Source of the DNA: Thermohalobaculum sp038534135
GTDB taxonomy: Bacteria; Pseudomonadota; Alphaproteobacteria; Rhodobacterales; Rhodobacteraceae
Direction: 5' to 3'
DNA length: 64,000 nucleotides
Assembly: GCA_038534135.1 (NCBI GenBank)
Contig: JBCAXJ010000003.1
Coordinates: forward strand, 73,995 to 137,994
Within the stretch, counting starts at the first letter, position 1, and each line of letters opens with the position of its first letter. The notes under the pieces are model-generated. The model was not told where the DNA came from. It made no database searches and worked only from the letters and a program-made list of their open reading frames with translations. Position numbers and translations under genes: made by a program. Positions 8,682-16,026 of this stretch are shown in pieces.

Positions 8682-9185
8682 ATGATCATGAGTGAATTCG
8701 AGGCAAAGCCGATCCGCACGCAAACGCGCGAAGTTCCGACCGAATGGATCGATTACAACGGGCACATGAACGTCGCCTATTACCTGATGGCGATCGATCA
8801 GGCGCTGGACGAGGCGTTCGATGCGGTCGGTGTCGGGATCGATCTGGTGCAAAAGTTCGGCATGGGTCCGATGGCGCTGGTGAACACGATCCACTATCTC
8901 GACGAATTGTTCGCCGGTCAGCATTACTATTGCGAGGCACAGTTGCTGGATGCCGATCACAAGCGGATGCACATGTTCGTCACGATGCACCATGTCGAGA
9001 AGGGCACGATCGCCGCGACCTACGAGACGCTGTCGATGAATGTCGACCTGACAGCACGGCGATCGGCGAACTATCCGGACGTTGTGGCGGCGCGGATCCA
9101 GGGTCTGCTCGAGGCGCACAAAGGCTTGCCATGGCCCGATCAGGTTGGCGCTGGAATCGGCATTCGTCGCAAGGCAGCGGAGTAG
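8682..9185 (+). CDS. Hot-dog fold acyl-CoA thioesterase (4HBT family)
   Basis: This 167-residue protein carries the 4-hydroxybenzoyl-CoA thioesterase pattern. WIDYNGHMNVAYYLMAIDQA contains the catalytic Asp and the NxHMN helix start, followed by HYLDELFAGQHYYCEAQLL. It resembles the thioesterases associated with carnitine breakdown (betainyl-CoA thioesterase), but no carnitine dehydrogenase is nearby, so the substrate is left open. Start is ATG 8682, with ATG 8688 also possible (MSEFE). The region before the next gene (9186-9394) shows nothing recognisable. Confidence 0.8.
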   Translation: MIMSEFEAKPIRTQTREVPTEWIDYNGHMNVAYYLMAIDQALDEAFDAVGVGIDLVQKFGMGPMALVNTIHYLDELFAGQHYYCEAQLLDADHKRMHMFVTMHHVEKGTIAATYETLSMNVDLTARRSANYPDVVAARIQGLLEAHKGLPWPDQVGAGIGIRRKAAE

Positions 9186-9394
9186 CGGCACCCGCCGCAC
9201 GCGGCGTCGATCCCACGCGCCATGCACGCTTGGAGAGTTGCCACTCTGCGGGAGCGTCTTCTGCCTGACTGAACCGTGATCGTGCAGCGCGGTAAATGTC
9301 TCAATTTTCAACAGAAATTCCGCGTCTCGCACCTTGCGCATGGTGGCCAGTCTGCCTACGCTTGTGCGATAGGGGATTTGCTTGGCTTGCACGC

Positions 9395-11071
9395 ATGGCG
9401 CACTCATCGCCAAACCGGTTGCTGGCGCGGTTTCGCAGGGCGCGGGATCGGATCTCTAAGACTGACGCTTTCAGCGGAGCAAGCCAACTGGCCCTCTGGC
9501 CGGTCGCGGTCGTCGTCGGTGTCGCCACCGGATATGCGGTTCTGGGCTTTCGAATGGCGATCGCCGCACTCGAGACGCTGTTCTACGGAACCGACTCGGC
9601 CACTCTGCACAGTCACGCGGCGACCCTGGACTGGTGGCATGTGCTGCTGGTTCCGATCATCGGCGGGCTGATCGTCGGGCAGATCCTGACGCGCCTGTCG
9701 CCGACCAAACGCGCACGCGGCATCGACGACGTGATCCACGCCGCGGCGATGAATTCGGGACGCATCAGCAAATCCCAGGGGGGCGCGTCGGCACTCGCCG
9801 CACTTGTGACCCTGTCGACCGGTGGCTCGACGGGCCGCGAGGGTCCGGCGGTCCACATCGGCGCTGTCATCGCGACCTGGGTTTCGGATCGGCTGCGCGC
9901 CTCGCCCGTCACGGCGCGGGACATCCTGGGGTGCGCGGCTGCCGCGGCCGTCTCGGCCTCGTTCAACGCACCCATCGCCGGGGCGCTGTTCGCGCTCGAG
10001 GTCATCCTGCGCCACTATGCTCTGCACTCGTTCGGGCCGATTGTCGTCGCCTCGGTGGCGGCGGCGATCGTGAGCCGGGTGCACCTGGGCGATTTCAGCA
10101 CCTTCGACCTGCCGGCGCAGTCGCTTGCGTTCTACTGGGAAATGCCCGCCTTCATGATCCTCGGTATCGTCTGCGGCTTTGTCGGCGTGATCATGATGCG
10201 CGTGCTGTTCTTTGCCGAAAAGATCGCCGATCGCGTGCAATCGGCGACCCGGCTCCCGGACAGCCTGCGCCCGGCCGTGGCGGGCATCTTTCTGGGCCTG
10301 ATCGCGATCCAGTACCCGCACATCATCGGCGTCGGGTACGAGACGACGTTCCTCGCCCTGACATCCGAGATCCCGTTCCTGGCCGCCGTCCTGTTCGCCA
10401 TGGTCAAGGTCGCGGCGGTCGCGATCACCTTCGCGGGCCGCATGGGCGGGGGTGTCTTCTCTCCGGCGGTGATGGTCGGTGCCCTCACGGGGGCCGCGTT
10501 CGGCGATGTCGCGACGGCGATCTTCCCGCTGGTATCCGGGGTCGAGGCGATCTATGCGCTCGCCGGCATGGGGGCCGTCGCCGCCGCCGTGCTGGGGGCC
10601 CCGATCTCATCGACGCTGATCGTCTTCGAGCTGACCGGGGATTTCCAGACCTCGATCGCCGTGATGGTGTCGGTCTCGCTCGCCTCGGTGATCTCAGACC
10701 GGTTCCTGATGCGCAGCTTCTTCCTGACGCAGCTCGAAAACCGCGGTCTGCACCTGTCGGACGGACCGCAGGGCTATCTTGCCGCGACCATGGAAGTCAG
10801 TCACCTGATGCGTCATCGCGGCGCCGAGAACTGCGCGCCCGACGGCGGCTGCCAGGAGCTGGTCGCGCAGGGCGCTGTTCTGCGGCCCGACGAGACACTG
10901 GAACGTGCGCTGCCGATGTTCGAACGGCTGTCCGGGGCCTACCTACCGGTCGTCGAGCGCGATCGCGGCGATGGCCAGACGCCCGAGTTGCTGGGCGCGC
11001 TGTTCCATGTCGACGCCTTGCGGGCCTACAACCGTGCGCTCGAGGAAGAACTCCGCGAAGAGCACGCCTGA
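9395..11071 (+). CDS. ClC-family chloride channel/transporter with C-terminal CBS-like region
   Basis: This is a 558-residue multi-span membrane protein. ClC selectivity motifs are visible: GGSTGREGPAVHIGA (GREGP), SFNAPIAGALFALEV (GxFxP-like), and GGGVFSPAVMVGALTG near the second half, with GAPISSTLIVFELTGDF at the last helices. After the membrane part, about 100 residues (EVSHLM, VLRPDETLERALPMFERLSGAYLPVV) look like a CBS-domain pair or remnant that could bind nucleotides. ATG 9395 is chosen as it precedes a short basic N terminus before the first helix. Upstream in-frame sequence is not membrane-protein-like. No clear Shine-Dalgarno is seen. Confidence 0.88.
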   Translation: MAHSSPNRLLARFRRARDRISKTDAFSGASQLALWPVAVVVGVATGYAVLGFRMAIAALETLFYGTDSATLHSHAATLDWWHVLLVPIIGGLIVGQILTRLSPTKRARGIDDVIHAAAMNSGRISKSQGGASALAALVTLSTGGSTGREGPAVHIGAVIATWVSDRLRASPVTARDILGCAAAAAVSASFNAPIAGALFALEVILRHYALHSFGPIVVASVAAAIVSRVHLGDFSTFDLPAQSLAFYWEMPAFMILGIVCGFVGVIMMRVLFFAEKIADRVQSATRLPDSLRPAVAGIFLGLIAIQYPHIIGVGYETTFLALTSEIPFLAAVLFAMVKVAAVAITFAGRMGGGVFSPAVMVGALTGAAFGDVATAIFPLVSGVEAIYALAGMGAVAAAVLGAPISSTLIVFELTGDFQTSIAVMVSVSLASVISDRFLMRSFFLTQLENRGLHLSDGPQGYLAATMEVSHLMRHRGAENCAPDGGCQELVAQGAVLRPDETLERALPMFERLSGAYLPVVERDRGDGQTPELLGALFHVDALRAYNRALEEELREEHA

Positions 11072-11083
11072 CACACGATGCGT

Positions 11084-11308
11084 TCAGAGCCGGTCGGCGC
11101 CATTCCTGACGATCTCGCGCGTCGAGCCCGCAACCGAGCCAACGCAGTCGCGGACATTCGCCAACAGCACGCGCGTCTCGGTGTCCAGACGCTGTCCGTT
11201 CATAAGCAAATACTGCTCGATCGTGTACTCGACATTCTCAAGCGGGAGCTGCACACCAGCGATCGCCGTGGCGACCGGGTCATCGAAAAACTGTTTCATA
11301 TCACTCAT
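11084..11308 (-). CDS. Small hypothetical protein, 74 residues
   Basis: I do not recognise a family. The protein (MSDMKQFFDDPVATAIAGVQ at its start) is acidic, probably helical and has no signal peptide or membrane segment. It is likely real because a GAGGCAGAAGG sequence lies just before its ATG at 11308 and amino-acid use is normal. It is tail-to-tail with the ClC gene, with only 12 bases between stops. Confidence 0.55.
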   Translation of the reverse strand: MSDMKQFFDDPVATAIAGVQLPLENVEYTIEQYLLMNGQRLDTETRVLLANVRDCVGSVAGSTREIVRNGADRL

Positions 11309-11791
11309 GCCTTCTGCCTCGGATCCGGTCGCTCTTAAAGACGTCCGTTTACCCTTCCTTCATTCTCGATCTAGAGGATTAACAATGCGTGAACGCAAGA
11401 TGTTGTTGTAGGACCTATTTTCAGTTGAGTTTGTCATCATCACAATCCGTCGCACGACTGGGCACCTTGCAAAGCCATTTCATCTGTCCGGTGGGTGACG
11501 CAGGGTCAGCAACGCAGCGCACACACAGGGCACCGCGCCCAAGCACCGAAGTTGCCAGAAACGCGGTGGACCGGTGATGCGTCCCAGTGGTTAATGGTGC
11601 CTAAAATCAGGGCTGTTCTGACGTCGATGTCAGAATTTTCAGGCTCTGTTCTGTCCGTGTTCACGGCCCCGTTTGTGACGCCCTAGGGTCAATTCACACT
11701 TTCGGGGGAAAAACCGGGATCAGTGCTCCGCGATTCGGGCGCAAACACCGTCCCGATTCGCCAGAAGCTGGTGCCTGGACCCGTGCCCGGA
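11309..11791. other. Gene-free stretch downstream of the RiPP-like operon
   Basis: These 483 bases contain no convincing gene. The minus-strand operon ends at 11792. Just beyond its stop the minus strand has a weakly structured GC-rich segment followed by a T5 run (about 11710-11715), which could be a transcript end, though the stem is poor. The segment around 11330-11400 is AT-richer and probably carries the promoter of the 74-residue gene. Confidence 0.4.
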
Positions 11792-12703
11792 TCACTCCTC
11801 GTCGTCGTTCGAATGATGACCTTTGCCCGAAATGTTGTCGATCATCATCGCGCGCGCCTGCATCATGGCCCGGCTCTGCATCATCGCACGGCTTTGCATC
11901 ATGGCCCGGCTCTGCATCATCGCACGGCTTTGCATCATGGCGCGTGACTGCATCATCGCGCGGCTTTGCATCATGGCGCGTGACTGCATCATCGCGCGGC
12001 TCTGCATCATGGCGCGTGACTGCATCATCGCCCGGCTCTGCATCATGGCGCGTGATTGCATCATCGCGCGGCTTTGCATCATGGCGCGAGACTGCATCAT
12101 CGCACGGGATTGCATCATGGCGCGGCTTTCGACCATGTCGTCCATCCCACCCATGCCCGGGTCCGCACCGCCCGGCATGGCCGTGCCGTCCATATCCTCG
12201 TCGAGAACATCGAAGCCGTCCATCTCGGTCGGGACATGGTACAGCCGCCCGTCCGCACCGCGCAGCGTGTAGCCGGTGTCGGAGTCCAGATCCTCCATCA
12301 GACCAACCGCGGCACCGATCACAGTCGGCATCAACGAAACCTCGATCGTCTTGTCCGTCATGTCGAGGTCCCACCGCAGGAACTCGCCCGGGGGAAACGC
12401 CTTCAGGGCGTCCTTCGAGGTTTCAGGATTGGCGTCGGTATTGCTGACTGTCCCATCATCTCCGCGCTTGGCCGCGATGATGTCCTTACCTTCGGGTCCG
12501 AGGAAAATCTGAACAGGGACGTCGAGTTTGTTGACCTCGCCATCGACCTTGTAGCCATGGACTTCGATCATGTGCGCAGTCTTGTCGCCCTCTGGGAACA
12601 AGTCGGGCATTTCTTCCAATGCGCTCTCAAACAGGGCCAGTTTCGTTGTCTTACCGTACAGCGCAATCTTGTTACTTGGCAGCAACTTCGCTTCGGTTGT
12701 CAT
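11792..12703 (-). CDS. Repeat protein with sixteen Met-rich hexapeptides; candidate multi-core RiPP substrate
   Basis: The 303-residue protein has two parts. Residues 1-191 are a non-repetitive, acidic domain I cannot assign (LLPSNKIALYGKTTKLALFE near the start; it ends Gly/Met/Asp-rich). Residues 192-287 are sixteen consecutive hexads of consensus SRAMMQ, followed by an acidic 16-residue tail with GHH. There is no signal peptide. It is the last gene of an operon with YcaO, TfuA and a metallopeptidase. It has its own GGGGGA ribosome-binding site 70 bases after the peptidase stop, allowing higher translation than the enzymes. Leader domain plus repeated identical cores fits a multi-core RiPP precursor. 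A Met-rich metal-binding protein is the main alternative. Function is inference. Confidence 0.75.
   Translation of the reverse strand: MTTEAKLLPSNKIALYGKTTKLALFESALEEMPDLFPEGDKTAHMIEVHGYKVDGEVNKLDVPVQIFLGPEGKDIIAAKRGDDGTVSNTDANPETSKDALKAFPPGEFLRWDLDMTDKTIEVSLMPTVIGAAVGLMEDLDSDTGYTLRGADGRLYHVPTEMDGFDVLDEDMDGTAMPGGADPGMGGMDDMVESRAMMQSRAMMQSRAMMQSRAMMQSRAMMQSRAMMQSRAMMQSRAMMQSRAMMQSRAMMQSRAMMQSRAMMQSRAMMQSRAMMQSRAMMQARAMMIDNISGKGHHSNDDEE
11843..12130 (-). repeat. Sixteen 18-bp coding repeats in eight 36-bp dimers
   Basis: Sixteen back-to-back 18-bp units encode [Q/E][S/A]RAMM without interruption. The Ala codon of the RAMM part alternates strictly GCG/GCC from unit to unit, showing that the real duplication unit is 36 bp. 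Serine is written AGC, TCA, TCT or TCC in different units while the peptide stays the same, which points to selection on the peptide. Confidence 0.95.
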
Positions 12704-12773
12704 TTCTTGTCCCCCGTTACGCGCGGTTGAAGTAAAGCAGATCCCCCTCCGGGACTGCTGAAGTCTATCTCAG

Positions 12774-14024
12774 TTAAACCCATGGCGCCACCACGGGTTT
12801 CCAGTCTTTGCGCGGCTCGATCCCGCGCCATTTGAAGATGCGTTTGATCCGCTTCTGATGCTGGTCGCCCGTCAGTTCCCAATCGACTTGCAGGAAGGTC
12901 TCGGCGAAGTGCGCATAGGAAAACGCATTCTCATCCAGACGCGCCCAGGTGTGCGCCAGGCGCACGCCCATCATGTCGCGCGCCTCGGCCAGGGCGCTTC
13001 GGAACCCGGTGTGCTGCATTGCATAGGCGTCGATCAGGGGCGCGTGGTCGAACGTGTCCAGCGCGCCGTCAATCGCTGCCTTGCGCATCGCCTTGATATG
13101 CGACGCGGGCACCAGGCCCAGATCGGCCAGTTCCATCGTGTACCAGCCGGCCATGATGTCGAAGACCGCACCGGTCAGCGGTTGCGCGACCTTGTGCAGA
13201 TCCTTGCCGCTCGCCTTGGTGTGCGGCGTCTCCAGGCTGATCACATCCGCCATCTTCAAGCCGTTCGACGCCCGGCGGATCTGGCGCGTGTCGGACAATT
13301 CTCCGATCCGGCTCATCACGTTCTCGGCGTAGACGTTGCCCTTGGTCACCCACAGGACGTGATCCAGGAACGACTCGAAGTGCAGGGCCGAGATCATGGC
13401 GACACAATCCGACGCGCTTTCATGGAACCCGCGATAGGCGGTGTTCATGCGATGCGGCTTCGGCATCCCGACCAGCGAGAACAGGATCCCGTGCCCCGCC
13501 TCGTGCGCCAGCACATCGAAGTTCAGCGCATAGGGGCATAGCTTGCCATGGTCATCCTTGCCTTCGCCGAATTCCATGAAGCCCAACCCGAAATGCGCGT
13601 TGTCCCAGGGCACGTGCGGGATCATCTCGAGCTGCGGGAACAGGTCCTTGAAGTGCCAGTCGATCGGTTCGCCCAGGTAAAGTTCCCAGACATCCAGAAC
13701 CCGGCGCACAATGCCCCACATATTGGTGCATTTGAATCCGGGGTCCGACGGTTCGATCCAGTCGAAATGCCCCTCGTCATCCGGCCAGACCGGATCGGCG
13801 CACCGGCCCATGAACGGCGGCAGATCCTTGGCGCCGTATTCCTTCTTCTCGATCGGCAGGATCGCGACCATGCGTTCGTCTTCCGGTCCGGGACCAAGCG
13901 TTCCGGCGGGCGAGGACACCCAGATTGTCTCCGGCTCCGAAAATCCCTTCAGCACGGGCGACTGCACATAGACACGAAATCGCGTTCCGGTGTCTCGGTA
14001 CAGATCGTCGAGGGACAGACTCAT
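12774..14024 (-). CDS. Gluzincin-type zinc metallopeptidase of the YcaO/TfuA operon
   Basis: This 416-residue protein has the zinc motif HEAGH at residues 174-178 within FDVLAHEAGHGILF, and a second glutamate ligand candidate, E202, in RGFHESASDCVAM. That spacing matches thermolysin/fungalysin-type gluzincins. No signal peptide or propeptide is visible, so it should work in the cytoplasm, unlike secreted M4/M36 enzymes. Its start overlaps the tfuA stop as ATGA, so translation is coupled. In this context it may trim or cut the repeat protein encoded next, but that is inference. The family name beyond gluzincin is unsure. Confidence 0.75.
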   Translation of the reverse strand: MSLSLDDLYRDTGTRFRVYVQSPVLKGFSEPETIWVSSPAGTLGPGPEDERMVAILPIEKKEYGAKDLPPFMGRCADPVWPDDEGHFDWIEPSDPGFKCTNMWGIVRRVLDVWELYLGEPIDWHFKDLFPQLEMIPHVPWDNAHFGLGFMEFGEGKDDHGKLCPYALNFDVLAHEAGHGILFSLVGMPKPHRMNTAYRGFHESASDCVAMISALHFESFLDHVLWVTKGNVYAENVMSRIGELSDTRQIRRASNGLKMADVISLETPHTKASGKDLHKVAQPLTGAVFDIMAGWYTMELADLGLVPASHIKAMRKAAIDGALDTFDHAPLIDAYAMQHTGFRSALAEARDMMGVRLAHTWARLDENAFSYAHFAETFLQVDWELTGDQHQKRIKRIFKWRGIEPRKDWKPVVAPWV

Positions 14025-14770
14025 TTCGAAAATTTCTCAACTATCTTCGGGAATTCTGTGTCCCAGAGCACGGTTTCTTCAAATCGGAATGGAGGAACGT
14101 CTGCCACCAGTTCTCGTCGCGCAGTCTGACAAAGAAGTGCCTCGGCGTCGAGGCGTTTCTGCGGCACGCGACCGGTCTTGAGCCAGTGCTCGAGCGCTCC
14201 TCGCGTGGCATCGGGCAGAGCATTTGCCTCCGCCAAAATCCGCCCCCAGGTCCGATGTTTGTAGAATAGCGCCTTTGCGGTCGCGGCAAGTTCGTGCATC
14301 GCGAGGTCCTGCAAGATCCCGTCTTGCAGGGCTTGGTCCAGCGTCGCACGCACGTCGACCATCGCCTCGGTCGCGGCATAGCCGGTCTCTGCCGGGCCAT
14401 GCAGGACGGCGACCTCGTCATCATCCTCGAAAGGGTCCGGGAACGGATCGAACCGGCCCTTGGAATAGGCCGCGTAGATCCTGCCGACACCGACCATGCC
14501 GAACTGGTCCAGCTCCGCTGCCCGCAACGCACCCATGCTGGCAGCCCCCGCAACCGTGCGGCCATGGCTCAGCGCCCAGAGGATTTCCTTGTGCCAGACC
14601 GAGGGCACCTGCTCGAAGTAGCCATCGATGATCAGGATCGTCTCCGGATCATGCGCCTCGACAGCGCGCACGACATCGCCGCGCCGGGCGGGCGGAAGAT
14701 AGATCGCGTCAAGATGCTTGCGTGCTGCGTTCAGCCCAACGCTGGGACCCAGGAACACGACGGTGCTCAT
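14021..14770 (-). CDS. TfuA-like protein (YcaO partner for thioamide formation)
   Basis: The 249-residue protein carries the TfuA pattern: VVFLGPSVGL at the start, ILIIDGYFEQVPSVWHKEIL, AGAASMGALRAAEL, VGVGRIYAAY and DDDEVAVLHGPAE. TfuA proteins work with YcaO enzymes to put sulfur into peptide backbones, as known for thioamidated RiPPs, archaeal methyl-CoM reductase and trifolitoxin-type clusters. The start chosen (14770) is the last of four ATGs spaced 11 bases apart. The earlier ones give four-codon frames that stop at once. The gene overlaps the downstream peptidase gene by ATGA and follows ycaO directly. Confidence 0.92.
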   Translation of the reverse strand: MSTVVFLGPSVGLNAARKHLDAIYLPPARRGDVVRAVEAHDPETILIIDGYFEQVPSVWHKEILWALSHGRTVAGAASMGALRAAELDQFGMVGVGRIYAAYSKGRFDPFPDPFEDDDEVAVLHGPAETGYAATEAMVDVRATLDQALQDGILQDLAMHELAATAKALFYKHRTWGRILAEANALPDATRGALEHWLKTGRVPQKRLDAEALLCQTARRELVADVPPFRFEETVLWDTEFPKIVEKFSK

Positions 14771-14803
14771 GCGGTGCTCATGCGGTGCTCATGCGGTGCT
14801 CAT
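14761..14803 (-). repeat. 11-bp tandem repeat reiterating the tfuA start codon
   Basis: On the minus strand ATGAGCACCGC occurs three times in a row and a fourth partial copy begins tfuA. The first ATG (14803) overlaps the ycaO stop as ATGA. Each extra ATG opens a frame encoding Met-Ser-Thr-Ala that stops on a TGA overlapping the next ATG. The result is a chain of ATGA overlaps at 14803, 14792, 14781 and 14770. Such a tract could slip and tune coupling between the two enzymes. Confidence 0.9.
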
Positions 14804-16017
14804 GATGTTTGCCCGTTCAGGATCGCCGCGGCCCGCGCGCCCGGAACATACGCGCTGGTTGGGCCTTCGAACGCGGCCTCGAGCCCCGGCACGACGACAC
14901 GGGACACCGCGCAGGGCAGGGCCGGTTTGCCCAGGTCGACAGTCAGAGCTTCCTCGATGCCGACTCGTATCAACGCCGACAGAACGACGTCGATATCGCC
15001 GGCGAAGCTTTCGGTTTCACGCGACGGGATGTCGCCGAAATCGCGCTCTGGTGTCAGCCCGTCCAGAACGCGTCGTGTCATGGCGCGTCGCTTCGCGATC
15101 GCGTCGTCAGTGTAGTCGGGATCGGTGATGTCCTCGCGCGCACCGGCGATGAAGGTCCCGCGCGCCTGCGCGGCCTCGGTCAGCGCGCGCACCAGCGCAA
15201 CCTCGGGCGACAGGTGCGCGCCCCCGCCGATCTCGTCGGCGCCTGTCTCGCCAGTCCGGTCATGTATGAGTGCGACGAAGACCGGGATGCCGGTGTCCGA
15301 ACGCACGTCCCAGACGGCCACGTCGATCTCCGCTGTCTCGAACAGATCCAGCAAGGTGCGCGGCGCACCGGTCACCGTCTCGGGTCGCACAGCCGTGGCA
15401 CTGCCCCAGGCATTGGCACCAAGCTTCCACACTGTGATCGCATCGCGTTCGATCACCTCGAAAAGACCGTGCAGCACCGCCTCCTCGCGCGTGTTGCCCG
15501 AGGCCAAGCCGTTCGTCGTCGCCGCGAACGCGCCGGAATGCGCTGGTTCGGGCCGGGCATAGTTCGCGTGCACCAGTTCGAACGGCAGCCATTTTCGCGC
15601 GCCGCTGATCAGATCCTCGGCTTCGGTCCACAGGAACGGCAGCATCGGATCGAACCCGTCCGGATTGGCCAGCGGCAGGCGCGTGATGTCGGCCAGCGCG
15701 TGGGTATAGGCAAGTTCGTCGATCGAGGCGAATTTCAGCGGGGCATCGATGCTCTCGGCGCACCAGGTCTCGTACGCTTCCATCACGGCCGAGACCCTTG
15801 CCGCCTCGACCGACAGGCCCTTGCCCTGAAACACCGACAAAGATCGCGAGTTCGGTCGACACGCCGTGAAGACCGGGATACCGATACGGTCGAGCCCCGT
15901 GATGTTGGCAACCCGCGCAATCCCGAAGACCGGCAAGAGTGGCTTCAGCCGCGCCCAGGTCTCCGAAGGCGGACAGGATCGCCGCCCGCCGTCACGCCAG
16001 GACTTGGTCAGACCCAT
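14800..16017 (-). CDS. YcaO-family ATP-dependent cyclodehydratase/thioamide synthetase
   Basis: This 405-residue YcaO protein shows the ATP-binding signatures: SVEAARVSAVMEAYETWCAE, then NGLASGNTREEAVLHGLFEV with EVIERDA (ExxxExxER-type), and RALTEAAQARGTFIAG (ExxQxR). These activate a peptide amide by phosphorylation. The C terminus lacks the PxPxP ending of azole-forming enzymes, in line with a TfuA-dependent, thioamide-forming role. ATG 16017 is used; GTG 16023 is an alternative. The upstream cyclase gene stops at 16027, and the stop of this gene overlaps the first of the repeated ATGs before tfuA. Substrate is probably encoded in the same operon. Confidence 0.92.
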   Translation of the reverse strand: MGLTKSWRDGGRRSCPPSETWARLKPLLPVFGIARVANITGLDRIGIPVFTACRPNSRSLSVFQGKGLSVEAARVSAVMEAYETWCAESIDAPLKFASIDELAYTHALADITRLPLANPDGFDPMLPFLWTEAEDLISGARKWLPFELVHANYARPEPAHSGAFAATTNGLASGNTREEAVLHGLFEVIERDAITVWKLGANAWGSATAVRPETVTGAPRTLLDLFETAEIDVAVWDVRSDTGIPVFVALIHDRTGETGADEIGGGAHLSPEVALVRALTEAAQARGTFIAGAREDITDPDYTDDAIAKRRAMTRRVLDGLTPERDFGDIPSRETESFAGDIDVVLSALIRVGIEEALTVDLGKPALPCAVSRVVVPGLEAAFEGPTSAYVPGARAAAILNGQTS

Positions 16018-16026
16018 GTGCACCCG

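Noticed and set aside
11843..12130. CRISPR-like look of short regular repeats
   Set aside because: Units are contiguous 18-mers with no spacers and lie wholly inside a coding frame.
11823..12272. Plus-strand open frame through the hexapeptide array reading as repeated IMARLC-like units
   Set aside because: It is the mirror of the repeat array; it has no ribosome-binding site, an implausible composition, and its codon variation does not preserve the plus-strand peptide, while the minus-strand peptide is preserved.
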